Origin: an uncultured Thalassolituus sp.
GTDB lineage: Bacteria; Pseudomonadota; Gammaproteobacteria; Pseudomonadales; Oceanobacteraceae
Length of the DNA stretch: 8,689 nucleotides
Assembly (NCBI GenBank): GCA_913054055.1
Contig: CAJXIT010000140.1
Span: 1-8,689, forward strand
Direction: 5' to 3'
Below the pieces are notes generated by a model, which was not told the DNA's origin, did no database searches, and saw only the letters and a program-made list of their open reading frames with translations. This document shows positions 1 to 5,794 of the stretch, piece by piece; position 1 is the first letter of the stretch; each line of letters opens with the position of its first letter. The position numbers were made by a program, and so were the translations under genes.

Positions 1-1714
1 CAAAGCGATTATTAATCAAATCAATTTTAGGTTGATAATAAAGAATGAATTCATTTTCTGCATCAATGGATTGTCTCAGGTCTTTTTCAATTTTTAGATA
101 GCCCATCATTTCTTTATTCATTTCTTCAGAAAAGAACTGAAAATTATTTCGGCCATTGGCTTTGGCCTGATACATCGCCAAATCAGCATTACGCATTAAC
201 GTAATGTCATCATCGCCGTCACTGGGCGCCAAGGTAATACCGATACTGGCTGTATTAATGATCTCTTGGTTATTTAAATGAATGGGTTTACCCAAGGACT
301 GTAGAATCTTTTCGGCTATATGATGCACACCATGGCTAGAATCAATATCCGTTAATAACACTGTGAATTCATCACCACCAATGCGCGATACCGTGTCGCT
401 TTCCCGAATACACTCTTGCAATCGATTCGCGACTTCTACCAGTAATTGATCTCCTGCGTCATGTCCCAAAGAATCGTTGATGCGCTTAAACTGATCTAAA
501 TCTAAAAAGAGTAAAGCGATAAAAGTTCCACGGCGCTTACTTTCTGCCACCGCCTTACTTAAACGATCTTTAAATAAACGGCGATTGGACAATCCTGTTA
601 ACGGATCATAAAACGCTAAGTTTTCCATTTGTAACTGAGCATTTTTTAATGCTGTAATATCACTTATGGCGCCCATGTAACCATACACCACCCCTTTACT
701 ATCATATAAAACACTGGCTTCGATAATGCTCCAAGTGATGCTGCCGTCTTCTTTTTCAAAACCCACTTCCACAACAAACTCTTTGTGGCTTTGAACCAAT
801 TCCGACCACGCCTTTAACGTACGGCGCCTATCTTCCATGCGTATGCGTCCTAACCAATGCTCTAAATTCACCATGGGTTGGCTAATGCCGGTGATTTCAA
901 TCCATCGGCTATTCACATAAGTAATCTGATTTTCCATGTTGATTTGAAAAATGCCCACTGGCGCTAAAGAAGATAGCTGACGAAATTTTTCTTCACTTGA
1001 ATACAGGCTTTCGGTTTCTTCTTCGATTTTGCCAAGCATGGTATTAAATACGCCCGCCATGTCGCCCAGCTCATCCTTAACACCGGTTTCTGCCCGCAAA
1101 CTGTAATCTTTTAATTCAGAGATATTACGAGCTGTATCTGTGATTTTTTGAATGGGTTTTACCAACAGCATCTGTAAATATTTCGCCACCACTATGGATG
1201 CCACCAAAACCAAAAACACGACAAAGAAGATATACGTAATTTGCTCGCGCCAGCGCTGCGATAACCAATCCAAACTCATATTCATATACAAGGTACCAAT
1301 CAGCAGGTTATCTAGTTCGATTGGTTCGTAAATCTCAATGGCGTCATCAATGGTTAAAGCCGATTGCTTGGGTTTAGCCGGACAAGGGGCTTGGTCTAAA
1401 TGGGTGAAATGGTGGAATGCAAATACATCATTGCCACTGTCATAAATACAGGCCATCACCACATTGGGGTTTTCGCCTAAAGCCTTTAAATTTGACTCTG
1501 CTTGACGGGCATCGCCAAAAATCAAAGCGGCGGTTGATCGGTTCGCAATAATACTGGCCAGCATTCTCATATCTTCAGAAACCGTGCGGATTTCTTGCTG
1601 ACGATCATATTGCACAAACGCAAAGCTGGTGGCCAACACAGCAATAACACTGGTTAAAACGATACTACCAACTAGCTTGGTTCTTAGGTGAAGCTTAGGT
1701 AACCACGACATCAT
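1..1714 (-). CDS. YfiN/TpbB-like membrane diguanylate cyclase with PAS, GGDEF and start of EAL domain (3' end beyond window)
   Basis: Reading the minus strand from ATG 1714-1712 gives 571 open codons to the window edge. A second ATG follows directly. Visible order: TM helix at about 13-34, a periplasmic stretch of about 120 residues (CHASE8-like by position and partner), TM helix at about 159-180, HAMP at about 181-235 (KPIQKITDTA), PAS at about 240-355, then GGDEF at about 362-528. The signature is intact (GGDEF at 446-450), preceded five residues earlier by RESD, an inhibitory I-site RxxD, so cyclase activity with product inhibition is plausible. EFILYYQPKIDL near 555-566 is the typical start of an EAL phosphodiesterase domain; its catalytic residues lie outside the window, so its activity cannot be judged. 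Start overlaps the stop of the yfiR-like gene (TGATG), implying translational coupling. By family knowledge, YfiR holds YfiN inactive from the periplasm. Classic YfiN lacks PAS and EAL, so this is a longer, possibly bifunctional relative. Confidence 0.9.
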   Translation of the reverse strand, partial: MMSWLPKLHLRTKLVGSIVLTSVIAVLATSFAFVQYDRQQEIRTVSEDMRMLASIIANRSTAALIFGDARQAESNLKALGENPNVVMACIYDSGNDVFAFHHFTHLDQAPCPAKPKQSALTIDDAIEIYEPIELDNLLIGTLYMNMSLDWLSQRWREQITYIFFVVFLVLVASIVVAKYLQMLLVKPIQKITDTARNISELKDYSLRAETGVKDELGDMAGVFNTMLGKIEEETESLYSSEEKFRQLSSLAPVGIFQINMENQITYVNSRWIEITGISQPMVNLEHWLGRIRMEDRRRTLKAWSELVQSHKEFVVEVGFEKEDGSITWSIIEASVLYDSKGVVYGYMGAISDITALKNAQLQMENLAFYDPLTGLSNRRLFKDRLSKAVAESKRRGTFIALLFLDLDQFKRINDSLGHDAGDQLLVEVANRLQECIRESDTVSRIGGDEFTVLLTDIDSSHGVHHIAEKILQSLGKPIHLNNQEIINTASIGITLAPSDGDDDITLMRNADLAMYQAKANGRNNFQFFSEEMNKEMMGYLKIEKDLRQSIDAENEFILYYQPKIDLINNRF

Positions 1715-2256
1715 CAGTTACCGCGTTCGATATGGCTGGCCACTTCTAATAAGTTAGCCGCAAATGCTAAACCTGAATGCTCGGCAAGGTTTAAATTGAT
1801 GTGTAAACGTACCCGTTGATCCTCCAGCACAAAAGCGACCATCCCAATATCTGAATGGGCTGCACCGTCCACTACGGTTAATACCTGATTTATGGCCAGC
1901 CAATCTTTTAACGTTTTTTGCTTTACGTCTTTAGGGGAGGAAATGATCAATAGGTGACAACCTGATGCCTGATCGAGGGTTTCGATGGCTTCAATGGAAA
2001 CCGGCTTATTGAAAACCGTTCGGCCTTTCATCTTTTGCAGAGTGCCTTCGTAGCGGTCTTTGCCCAACTGACAAACCTGAAATGCATCGACTAATTTGCG
2101 CGCTTCAGGCCAAAATACGAATTTACTAATCTGGTAAAGGTAAGCCGCTTTAATTTGGTGGGTTTTTAACTCGGCGTGCACAGACGTTGCTTGCAAGCAT
2201 GCAAACAATACAATCATAAGTGACATGAGCCACTTCTGGTGCCAGCCGTTGGCCAT
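1714..2256 (-). CDS. yfiR: YfiR-like periplasmic repressor of the adjacent diguanylate cyclase (DUF4154/YfiR-HmsC family)
   Basis: A 180-residue protein when begun at ATG 2256-2254. A longer frame opens at GTG 2301, but that adds 15 residues ahead of an otherwise normal signal peptide and has no ribosome binding site. Signal peptide: hydrophobic core at about 10-25, cleavage likely after SVHA (28). The mature part starts with the family pattern AYLYQISKFVFWP (38-50), followed by a Rossmann-like GKDRYEG segment and a C-terminal VLEDQRVRLHINL strand. Cys62 and Cys100 lie 38 apart, similar to the spacing of one of the redox-sensitive disulfides described in Pseudomonas aeruginosa YfiR; the second cysteine pair is absent. 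The family role is periplasmic binding to, and silencing of, YfiN, linking envelope stress or redox state to c-di-GMP. The four-base stop/start overlap with the cyclase supports this pairing. No yfiB-like OmpA lipoprotein gene is seen on the upstream side; it could lie beyond the left edge. Confidence 0.85.
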   Translation of the reverse strand: MANGWHQKWLMSLMIVLFACLQATSVHAELKTHQIKAAYLYQISKFVFWPEARKLVDAFQVCQLGKDRYEGTLQKMKGRTVFNKPVSIEAIETLDQASGCHLLIISSPKDVKQKTLKDWLAINQVLTVVDGAAHSDIGMVAFVLEDQRVRLHINLNLAEHSGLAFAANLLEVASHIERGN

Positions 2257-2338
2257 ATAATGATTCCAACCTAAGTCAAAGGGGACACTGAAAAGCGTCA
2301 CCTAGGTATTAGATTAGGCTTTATTAATCAGTAACGCA

Positions 2339-2359
2339 AACCCCGTAAACACTGGGGTT
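2339..2359 (-). terminator. Weak candidate stem-loop after mlaC
   Basis: AACCCC (2339-2344) and GGGGTT (2354-2359) form a 6-bp GC-rich stem with a 9-nt loop, about 20 nt past the mlaC stop. No clean U-tract follows on the minus strand, so termination is uncertain and read-through into yfiR is possible. The rest of the 122-nt gap (2257-2378) holds no clear promoter; only weak -35/-10 pairings can be drawn. Confidence 0.3.
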
Positions 2360-2378
2360 ACGTCACTTCTCGCCAGAT

Positions 2379-2972
2379 TTATAACTGTACTGCTAATAAC
2401 TGCTCAATGGTTTTTTGTATGCCATCTTTTTGGATCTGTTCATTAAACTGAACGCGGTACGTTTTAAGCACGCCTAAGCCTGCCAAATTGGCGTCATACA
2501 CTTTCCAGTCTCCTGGGTTTTTCTGATATAAGCGGTACTGAAGGTTTACCAATGAACCACCTGCCATATGAATGGCTGAGCTTACGATGGCTTTGCTACC
2601 TGACTTGTTAAAACGGGTGTCCGAATAAGACACTTTTTGGCCAGTATAAGCTTTAAATGCCCCCGCATAGGTTTTAATCATTAAGCGCTTAAAACCTTCT
2701 ATGAAGTTCTGTTGCTGTTCCTTGCTTATGCTCTTCCAATGGCCTTTTAACGCCATTTTTGCCATACGCTCTTGATCAATAATGGGTAGCATATGGGTTT
2801 CAACCAAGCTCAATAAAAACTCAGGCCCTTGATCCAATTTCTCTTTGTTTTGTAATATTTCACTGAGTACCTTATCAGCAACAGCCTTAACCACGGTTTT
2901 AGGGTCGGCTTCCTGTGCTTGGGCTGGCAATGCAAACGCCAATACTAAAGCCAAAACATTCAATATTTTCAT
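2379..2972 (-). CDS. mlaC: MlaC/Ttg2D-family periplasmic phospholipid-binding protein, outside any mla operon
   Basis: A 197-residue protein. A signal peptide (about 1-19, cleavage after ALPAQA) shows export to the periplasm. The mature part fits the Tol-Tol-Ttg2/MlaC family in length and order: an N-terminal helical segment (PKTVVKAVADKVLSEI), the HMLPIIDQERMAKMALKGHWKS region near 60-80, FIEGFKRLMIKTYAGAF near 90-106, and the C-terminal WKVYDANLAGLGVLKTYRVQF near 154-174, matching the family pattern W-VYDV---G-S---NYR-QF. MlaC proteins shuttle phospholipids between the outer-membrane MlaA complex and the inner-membrane MlaFEDB ABC complex. Here no mlaF, E, D or B gene is adjacent, so it is a stand-alone paralog or a detached subunit. 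Start ATG has a purine-rich GAAGAAAG directly upstream. The next gene on the same strand is yfiR, 122 nt on, so co-transcription is possible but not shown. Confidence 0.88.
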   Translation of the reverse strand: MKILNVLALVLAFALPAQAQEADPKTVVKAVADKVLSEILQNKEKLDQGPEFLLSLVETHMLPIIDQERMAKMALKGHWKSISKEQQQNFIEGFKRLMIKTYAGAFKAYTGQKVSYSDTRFNKSGSKAIVSSAIHMAGGSLVNLQYRLYQKNPGDWKVYDANLAGLGVLKTYRVQFNEQIQKDGIQKTIEQLLAVQL

Positions 2973-3045
2973 CTTTCTTCACTCACAAAATTTGCCATAG
3001 TCTAGCCTTCCCAGAATTAGGAATAAAGCTCGAATATTCCAACTT

Positions 3046-3069
3046 ATCGTTCCGTATACTGAACGATCG
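3046..3069. promoter_or_regulatory. Inverted-repeat cluster in the mlaC-hisB divergent gap, possible operator
   Basis: ATCGTTC (3046-3052) and GAACGAT (3061-3067) form a perfect 7-bp inverted repeat with an 8-nt spacer. The second half also belongs to an overlapping perfect palindrome AACGATCGTT (3062-3071 area). A separate GAATATTC palindrome lies at 3032-3039. The cluster is about 75-100 nt upstream of mlaC and about 190 nt upstream of hisB, so mlaC is the likelier target. The layout resembles a TetR-family operator, but no regulator gene is adjacent and this is inference from symmetry only. Confidence 0.3.
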
Positions 3070-3221
3070 TTTTAACTTACCCATTTATAGCCGATCAAAG
3101 CCATAATGTTCACTTCAAGACCCTACCAAATCTATATGAATATTAGCTTTCATCTATCCAATTCGAGCCAAAAGGCATCAATCAAATCGTCCGCAAACTA
3201 ACCACTTACATAGCTTTTAGG

Positions 3222-3251
3222 TATAATGCGTTTTTTGATCGTCCATTAGGA
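3222..3251 (+). promoter_or_regulatory. Candidate -10 box and ribosome binding site of hisB
   Basis: TATAAT at 3222-3227 is a perfect -10 hexamer 31 nt before the hisB ATG. No good -35 sits 16-18 nt upstream (the sequence there is near TAACCA), so strength is uncertain. AGGA at 3248-3251, 7 nt before ATG 3259, is a normal Shine-Dalgarno and fixes the hisB start. I see no his leader peptide or attenuator in 3107-3258. Confidence 0.45.
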
Positions 3252-3258
3252 TACCAAC

Positions 3259-3852
3259 ATGGCTCAGCGTACGGCGTCTATTGAACGCAATACCTCAGAA
3301 ACCAAAATCAAAGTGTCTATCAATCTAGATGGCACTGGCAAAGCACAATTTGATACAGGCATGCCTTTTTTAGAGCATATGCTGGATCAAATTGCCCGTC
3401 ATGGCTTGGTAGACCTAGACATTGTTTGCAAAGGCGACAACCACATTGATGATCACCACAGTGCCGAAGACACCGGCATCACACTTGGCCAAGCGTTTGC
3501 AAAAGCCGTTGGCGATAAAAAAGGCCTGCGTCGCTATGGCCACGCCTATGTGCCATTAGATGAAGCGTTAAGCCGAGTGGTTATCGACTTTTCTGGTCGT
3601 CCAGGACTGGAATACAACATTCCTTTCACTCGCGGTGCCATTGGGGGGTTTGACACCGAATTGTTCTATGAGTTCTTCCAAGGATTTGTAAACCACGCTG
3701 GCGTGACGCTTCACATCGACAACATCAAAGGTCACAACGCTCACCACCAGGCCGAAACCGTATTTAAAGCGTTTGGTCGTGCCGTGCGCATGGCGTTAGA
3801 AGTTGACCCAAGAATGGAAGGCATGATTCCTTCAACCAAGGGTTCTTTGTAA
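3259..3852 (+). CDS. hisB: Imidazoleglycerol-phosphate dehydratase (monofunctional HisB)
   Basis: 197 residues, the usual length for the stand-alone dehydratase; there is no N-terminal histidinol-phosphatase domain as in the E. coli fusion. It converts imidazole glycerol phosphate to imidazole acetol phosphate, step six of histidine synthesis, in the cytoplasm. Both halves of the internal repeat fold carry the Mn-binding signatures: HHSAED at 66-71 and HNAHHQAE at 159-166. PFLEHMLDQIARHG (36-49) and FFQGFVNHAGVTLH (139-152) are the matching segments, and the C-terminus ends in PSTKGSL, as is common in this family. It opens the his cluster, with its own candidate -10 box. It ends in two successive TAA codons. 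The next gene, hisH, is 231 nt away, a much wider gap than usual in his operons, and that gap contains the first 121-nt foldback element. Confidence 0.96.
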   Translation: MAQRTASIERNTSETKIKVSINLDGTGKAQFDTGMPFLEHMLDQIARHGLVDLDIVCKGDNHIDDHHSAEDTGITLGQAFAKAVGDKKGLRRYGHAYVPLDEALSRVVIDFSGRPGLEYNIPFTRGAIGGFDTELFYEFFQGFVNHAGVTLHIDNIKGHNAHHQAETVFKAFGRAVRMALEVDPRMEGMIPSTKGSL

Positions 3853-3910
3853 TAAGTAAACGTCTTTATCAGTCGTAAAATACAGGCTGTAGATAGGTTA
3901 GAAATAAGTA

Positions 3911-3925
3911 TTACGAATTTCGTAA
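3911..3925. repeat. Short perfect palindrome downstream of hisB
   Basis: TTACGAATTTCGTAA is a 7+1+7 inverted repeat, 59 nt after the hisB stop and 27 nt before the first foldback element. It has no following U-tract, so it is not a typical terminator. It could be a protein site or chance in AT-rich DNA. Confidence 0.35.
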
Positions 3926-3951
3926 CCCATCAATTTAAATGCCCATTCAGC

Positions 3952-4072
3952 AAAAGCTGTACTGGGCACAGTCAAGACAAGGCGAATTTTTATTTTTGCG
4001 AGGCGCATAGCAGCGCTATGTAACGAGTAAAAATAAAAATTCAACGCAGTATTGGCAAGCTCCAGTAAGCGA
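3952..4072 (+). repeat. 121-nt foldback element, copy 1 (hisB-hisH gap)
   Basis: Direct repeat of 4803-4923: same length, no gaps, about 95 of 121 identical. It folds into nested helices. Terminal: GCT-(G)-TACTGG (3956-3965) with CCAGTAAGC (4062-4070). Middle: GTCAAGAC (3971-3978) with GTATTGGC (4049-4056), one G-A mismatch and one T-G wobble. Main: GAATTTTTATTTTT (3984-3997) with its exact complement at 4029-4042, 14 perfect pairs. Apical: CATAGC (4006-4011) with GCTATG (4015-4020) around an AGC triloop. The terminal helix ends 13 nt before the hisH start, right at its ribosome binding site (GAGAAG, 4071-4076). No open frame or transposase is present, so it would be a non-autonomous, MITE- or REP-like element, or a structured RNA within the his transcript. 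I do not recognise a named family. Confidence 0.85.
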
Positions 4073-4083
4073 GAAGTAAACCG

Positions 4084-4743
4084 ATGACAAGTAAAATTTG
4101 TGCCGTGATTGATTATGGCATGGGCAACCTTCACAGCGCCTCCAAAGCGCTAGAGCACGCACACACCAACACCCAAGTGATCGTAACCTCTGATCCTGAA
4201 ACCATTTTAAAAGCTGACCACGTTGTTCTACCAGGTGTCGGCGCCATGCGCGATTGCATGGGGGAAATAAAACGCATGGGGGTTGATCAAGTGGTAGCCG
4301 AAGTCGCAAAAACAAAACCGCTATTAGGCATTTGTGTGGGCATGCAAGCCTTAATGCATCACAGCGAAGAAAACGGCGGCGTTGAATGCTTGAAACATTT
4401 TGATGGGGAAGTGAAATACTTTGGGGACAATTTAATTGAAACCCAAGGCACACAAACCGGTGAAAAACTAAAAGTACCCCACATGGGCTGGAACCAAGTA
4501 TCACAACAAGCCCACCCTATGTGGAACGATATCGAAGACAACAGCCGTTTTTATTTTGTGCACAGCTATTACGTAAACGCACAAAACAAAAACCAAATAA
4601 AGGGCCACGGCCACTACGGAAAAGATTTTGCCGCCGCCATCGGCCAAGACAATATTTTTGCTGTGCAATTTCACCCCGAAAAAAGCCATACAGCCGGTCT
4701 GCAGTTGCTGAAAAACTTTTTAGAATGGGATGGCCAGGCCTAA
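4084..4743 (+). CDS. hisH: Imidazole glycerol phosphate synthase, glutamine amidotransferase subunit HisH
   Basis: 219 residues, slightly longer than the common 200-215. A class I glutamine amidotransferase that releases ammonia from glutamine and channels it to HisF, which forms imidazole glycerol phosphate and AICAR from PRFAR. The N-terminus shows VIDYGMGNLHS (8-18), LPGVGAMRDCM (49-59) holds the oxyanion-side glycine motif, the nucleophile is Cys84 in GICVGMQ, and the triad is completed by His197 and Glu199 in FHPEKS. PHMGWNQV (132-139) and YFVHSYY (157-163) are typical HisH interface and active-site segments. All catalytic residues are present. GAGAAG 8 nt before the ATG serves as ribosome binding site and directly abuts the upstream foldback element. 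Downstream, hisA would be expected, but a second foldback element and then hisF follow. Confidence 0.96.
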   Translation: MTSKICAVIDYGMGNLHSASKALEHAHTNTQVIVTSDPETILKADHVVLPGVGAMRDCMGEIKRMGVDQVVAEVAKTKPLLGICVGMQALMHHSEENGGVECLKHFDGEVKYFGDNLIETQGTQTGEKLKVPHMGWNQVSQQAHPMWNDIEDNSRFYFVHSYYVNAQNKNQIKGHGHYGKDFAAAIGQDNIFAVQFHPEKSHTAGLQLLKNFLEWDGQA

Positions 4744-4774
4744 CAGCCAGAACCAAATTTGTTAGATTAAAAGT

Positions 4775-4790
4775 CTTGTCCTTTGACAAG
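4775..4790 (+). repeat. Small stem-loop after hisH
   Basis: CTTGTC (4775-4780) and GACAAG (4785-4790) form a 6-bp stem with a CTTT loop, 32 nt after the hisH stop and 13 nt before the second foldback element. No U-run follows, so it is not a convincing terminator; it may be a processing or pausing hairpin, or chance. Confidence 0.3.
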
Positions 4791-4802
4791 GTAATGAAAT
4801 AT

Positions 4803-4923
4803 AAAAGCTGTATTGGGCGCAGTTTAGACAAGGCAAAAAATCTATTTTGCGAAACGCATAGCAACGCTATGTAACGAGTAAAATAGATTTTTTAACGCCG
4901 TATAAACAAGCTCCAATAAGCGA
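4803..4923 (+). repeat. 121-nt foldback element, copy 2 (hisH-hisF gap)
   Basis: Second copy of 3952-4072, same orientation and length. Helices at the same offsets: terminal GCT-(G)-TATTGG (4807-4816) with CCAATAAGC (4913-4921); middle GTTTAGAC (4822-4829) with GTATAAAC (4900-4907), 7 of 8 paired; main AAAAAATCTATTTT (4835-4848) with its exact complement at 4880-4893; apical CATAGC (4857-4862) with GCTATG (4866-4871) around an AAC triloop. Main-stem sequence differs from copy 1 at seven positions per arm, yet pairing is perfect in both. It ends next to the hisF ribosome binding site (GGAAAG, 4925-4930). It occupies the place where hisA normally lies. Confidence 0.85.
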
Positions 4924-4936
4924 CGGAAAGATAATT

Positions 4937-5708
4937 ATGGGTTTAGCGAAAAGAATCATTCCTTGCTTGGATGGACAACGGTCGCGTGGTAAAAGGCGTA
5001 CAGTTTGTTGATATCCGTGATGCCGGCGACCCTGTGGTTGTGGCCAAGCGCTATGACGAGCAAGGTGCCGATGAAATCACTTTCTTAGATATCACTGCCA
5101 GCCATCACGGCCGCGATACCACCATTCACATGGTAGAAGCCATTGCTGAACAAGTATTCATTCCATTAACTGTTGGCGGCGGCATTCGCACGGTAGAAGA
5201 TATCCGCAACATGCTTAATGCCGGGGCTGATAAAACCGCCATTAACAGTGCCGCTATTTACAACCCAGAGTTTGTAAAAGAAGCCGCTGAAAAATTTGGC
5301 AGCCAGTGTATTGTGATTGCTATTGATGCGAAAAAAGTCAGCGGCGAAGGCGAACCAAACAAGTGGGAAATTTTCACCCACGGTGGCCGTAAACCAACAG
5401 GCATTGATGTGGTGGAATGGGCTGTAAAAATGACTAACTATGGCGCCGGTGAAGTGCTGTTAACCTCAATGGATCAAGACGGTGTGAAAAACGGATTTGA
5501 TATTGAACTGACCCGTGCGGTAAGCGAAGCGGTAAACGTACCAGTCATCGCATCTGGCGGGGTGGGCAACTTACAACACCTTGCAGATGGCGTAACCGAA
5601 GGCAAAGCCGATGCGGTATTAGCGGCCAGTATTTTTCACTTTGGTGAGCATACTGTGCAAGAAGCCAAAGAGCATATGCAGTCTCAAGGCATTGAAGTTA
5701 GGCTTTAA
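4937..5708 (+). CDS. hisF: Imidazole glycerol phosphate synthase cyclase subunit HisF, with an apparent 2-nt frameshift at codon 12-13
   Basis: The frame from ATG 4937 reads MGLAKRIIPCLD, the standard HisF start, with GGAAAG 6 nt upstream. The body NGRVVKGVQF onward lies in another frame, whose first in-frame ATG is 4971. Restoring two bases (GATGTGGAC in place of GATGGAC at 4970-4976) gives CLDVDNGRVVKG and a 257-residue protein of normal length. As written, the upstream frame stops after about 24 codons; translation from ATG 4971 would give 245 residues without strand beta-1 and its catalytic Asp12 (Asp11 of the Thermotoga enzyme). DITASHHGR identifies HisF rather than HisA. The second catalytic Asp is in VIAIDAKK (131 in restored numbering); phosphate-binding loops are VGGGIRT and ASGGVGN. 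It cyclises PRFAR with ammonia from HisH. Either a genuine slippage deletion in a TGTG run or a sequencing error; the rest of the gene shows no decay, which favours error or a recent event. Confidence 0.88.
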
Positions 5709-5721
5709 TTGAAGCACCTGG

Positions 5722-5794
5722 TCGGGCGCTGGGGCACCCTCACACAAAGGGGTATAATTTTGTGTGAGGGTGCCCCGCGCCCGATTTTCTCTCT
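5722..5794 (+). terminator. Strong intrinsic terminator of the his cluster, between convergent genes
   Basis: Arms 5722-5748 and 5759-5784 pair over 26 bp with a single bulged T (5730) and a 10-nt loop; the lower part is very GC-rich. TTTTCTCTCT (5785-5794) follows on the plus strand, giving a Rho-independent terminator for hisF. The minus-strand side lacks a T-tract, but so long a stem may also block transcription arriving from gcdG, whose stop codon begins at 5795. The stem is about three times longer than most terminators. Confidence 0.8.

Noticed and set aside
2915..3106. 63-codon plus-strand open frame between mlaC and hisB
   Set aside because: It begins inside the mlaC signal-peptide coding region on the other strand, has no recognisable domain or good ribosome binding site, and overlaps likely regulatory palindromes.
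3984..4042. Main stem of the foldback element as an intrinsic terminator
   Set aside because: The stem is almost pure A/T and no U-run follows the 3' arm; it lies inside a gene cluster that needs read-through.
3952..4072. Foldback element as a CRISPR repeat or a tRNA-like gene
   Set aside because: Only two copies 850 nt apart with a gene between, no spacer regularity, no tRNA cloverleaf or anticodon arm; the shape is one long nested hairpin.
3898..4134. 78-codon minus-strand open frame over the first foldback element
   Set aside because: It is made from the AT-rich repeat and the hisH start read backwards; no start signal and no protein-like features.
4971..5708. Reading this frame as a normal HisA or as an intact short HisF starting at ATG 4971
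   Set aside because: DITASHHGR, IAIDAKK and the length identify HisF, not HisA. A start at 4971 would drop the conserved first strand, while the missing MGLAKRIIPCLD sits just upstream in another frame with a proper ribosome binding site.
5753..5758. TATAAT as a promoter in the hisF-gcdG gap
   Set aside because: No -35 at the right distance, it sits at the loop of a strong hairpin, and it would read into the antisense strand of gcdG.
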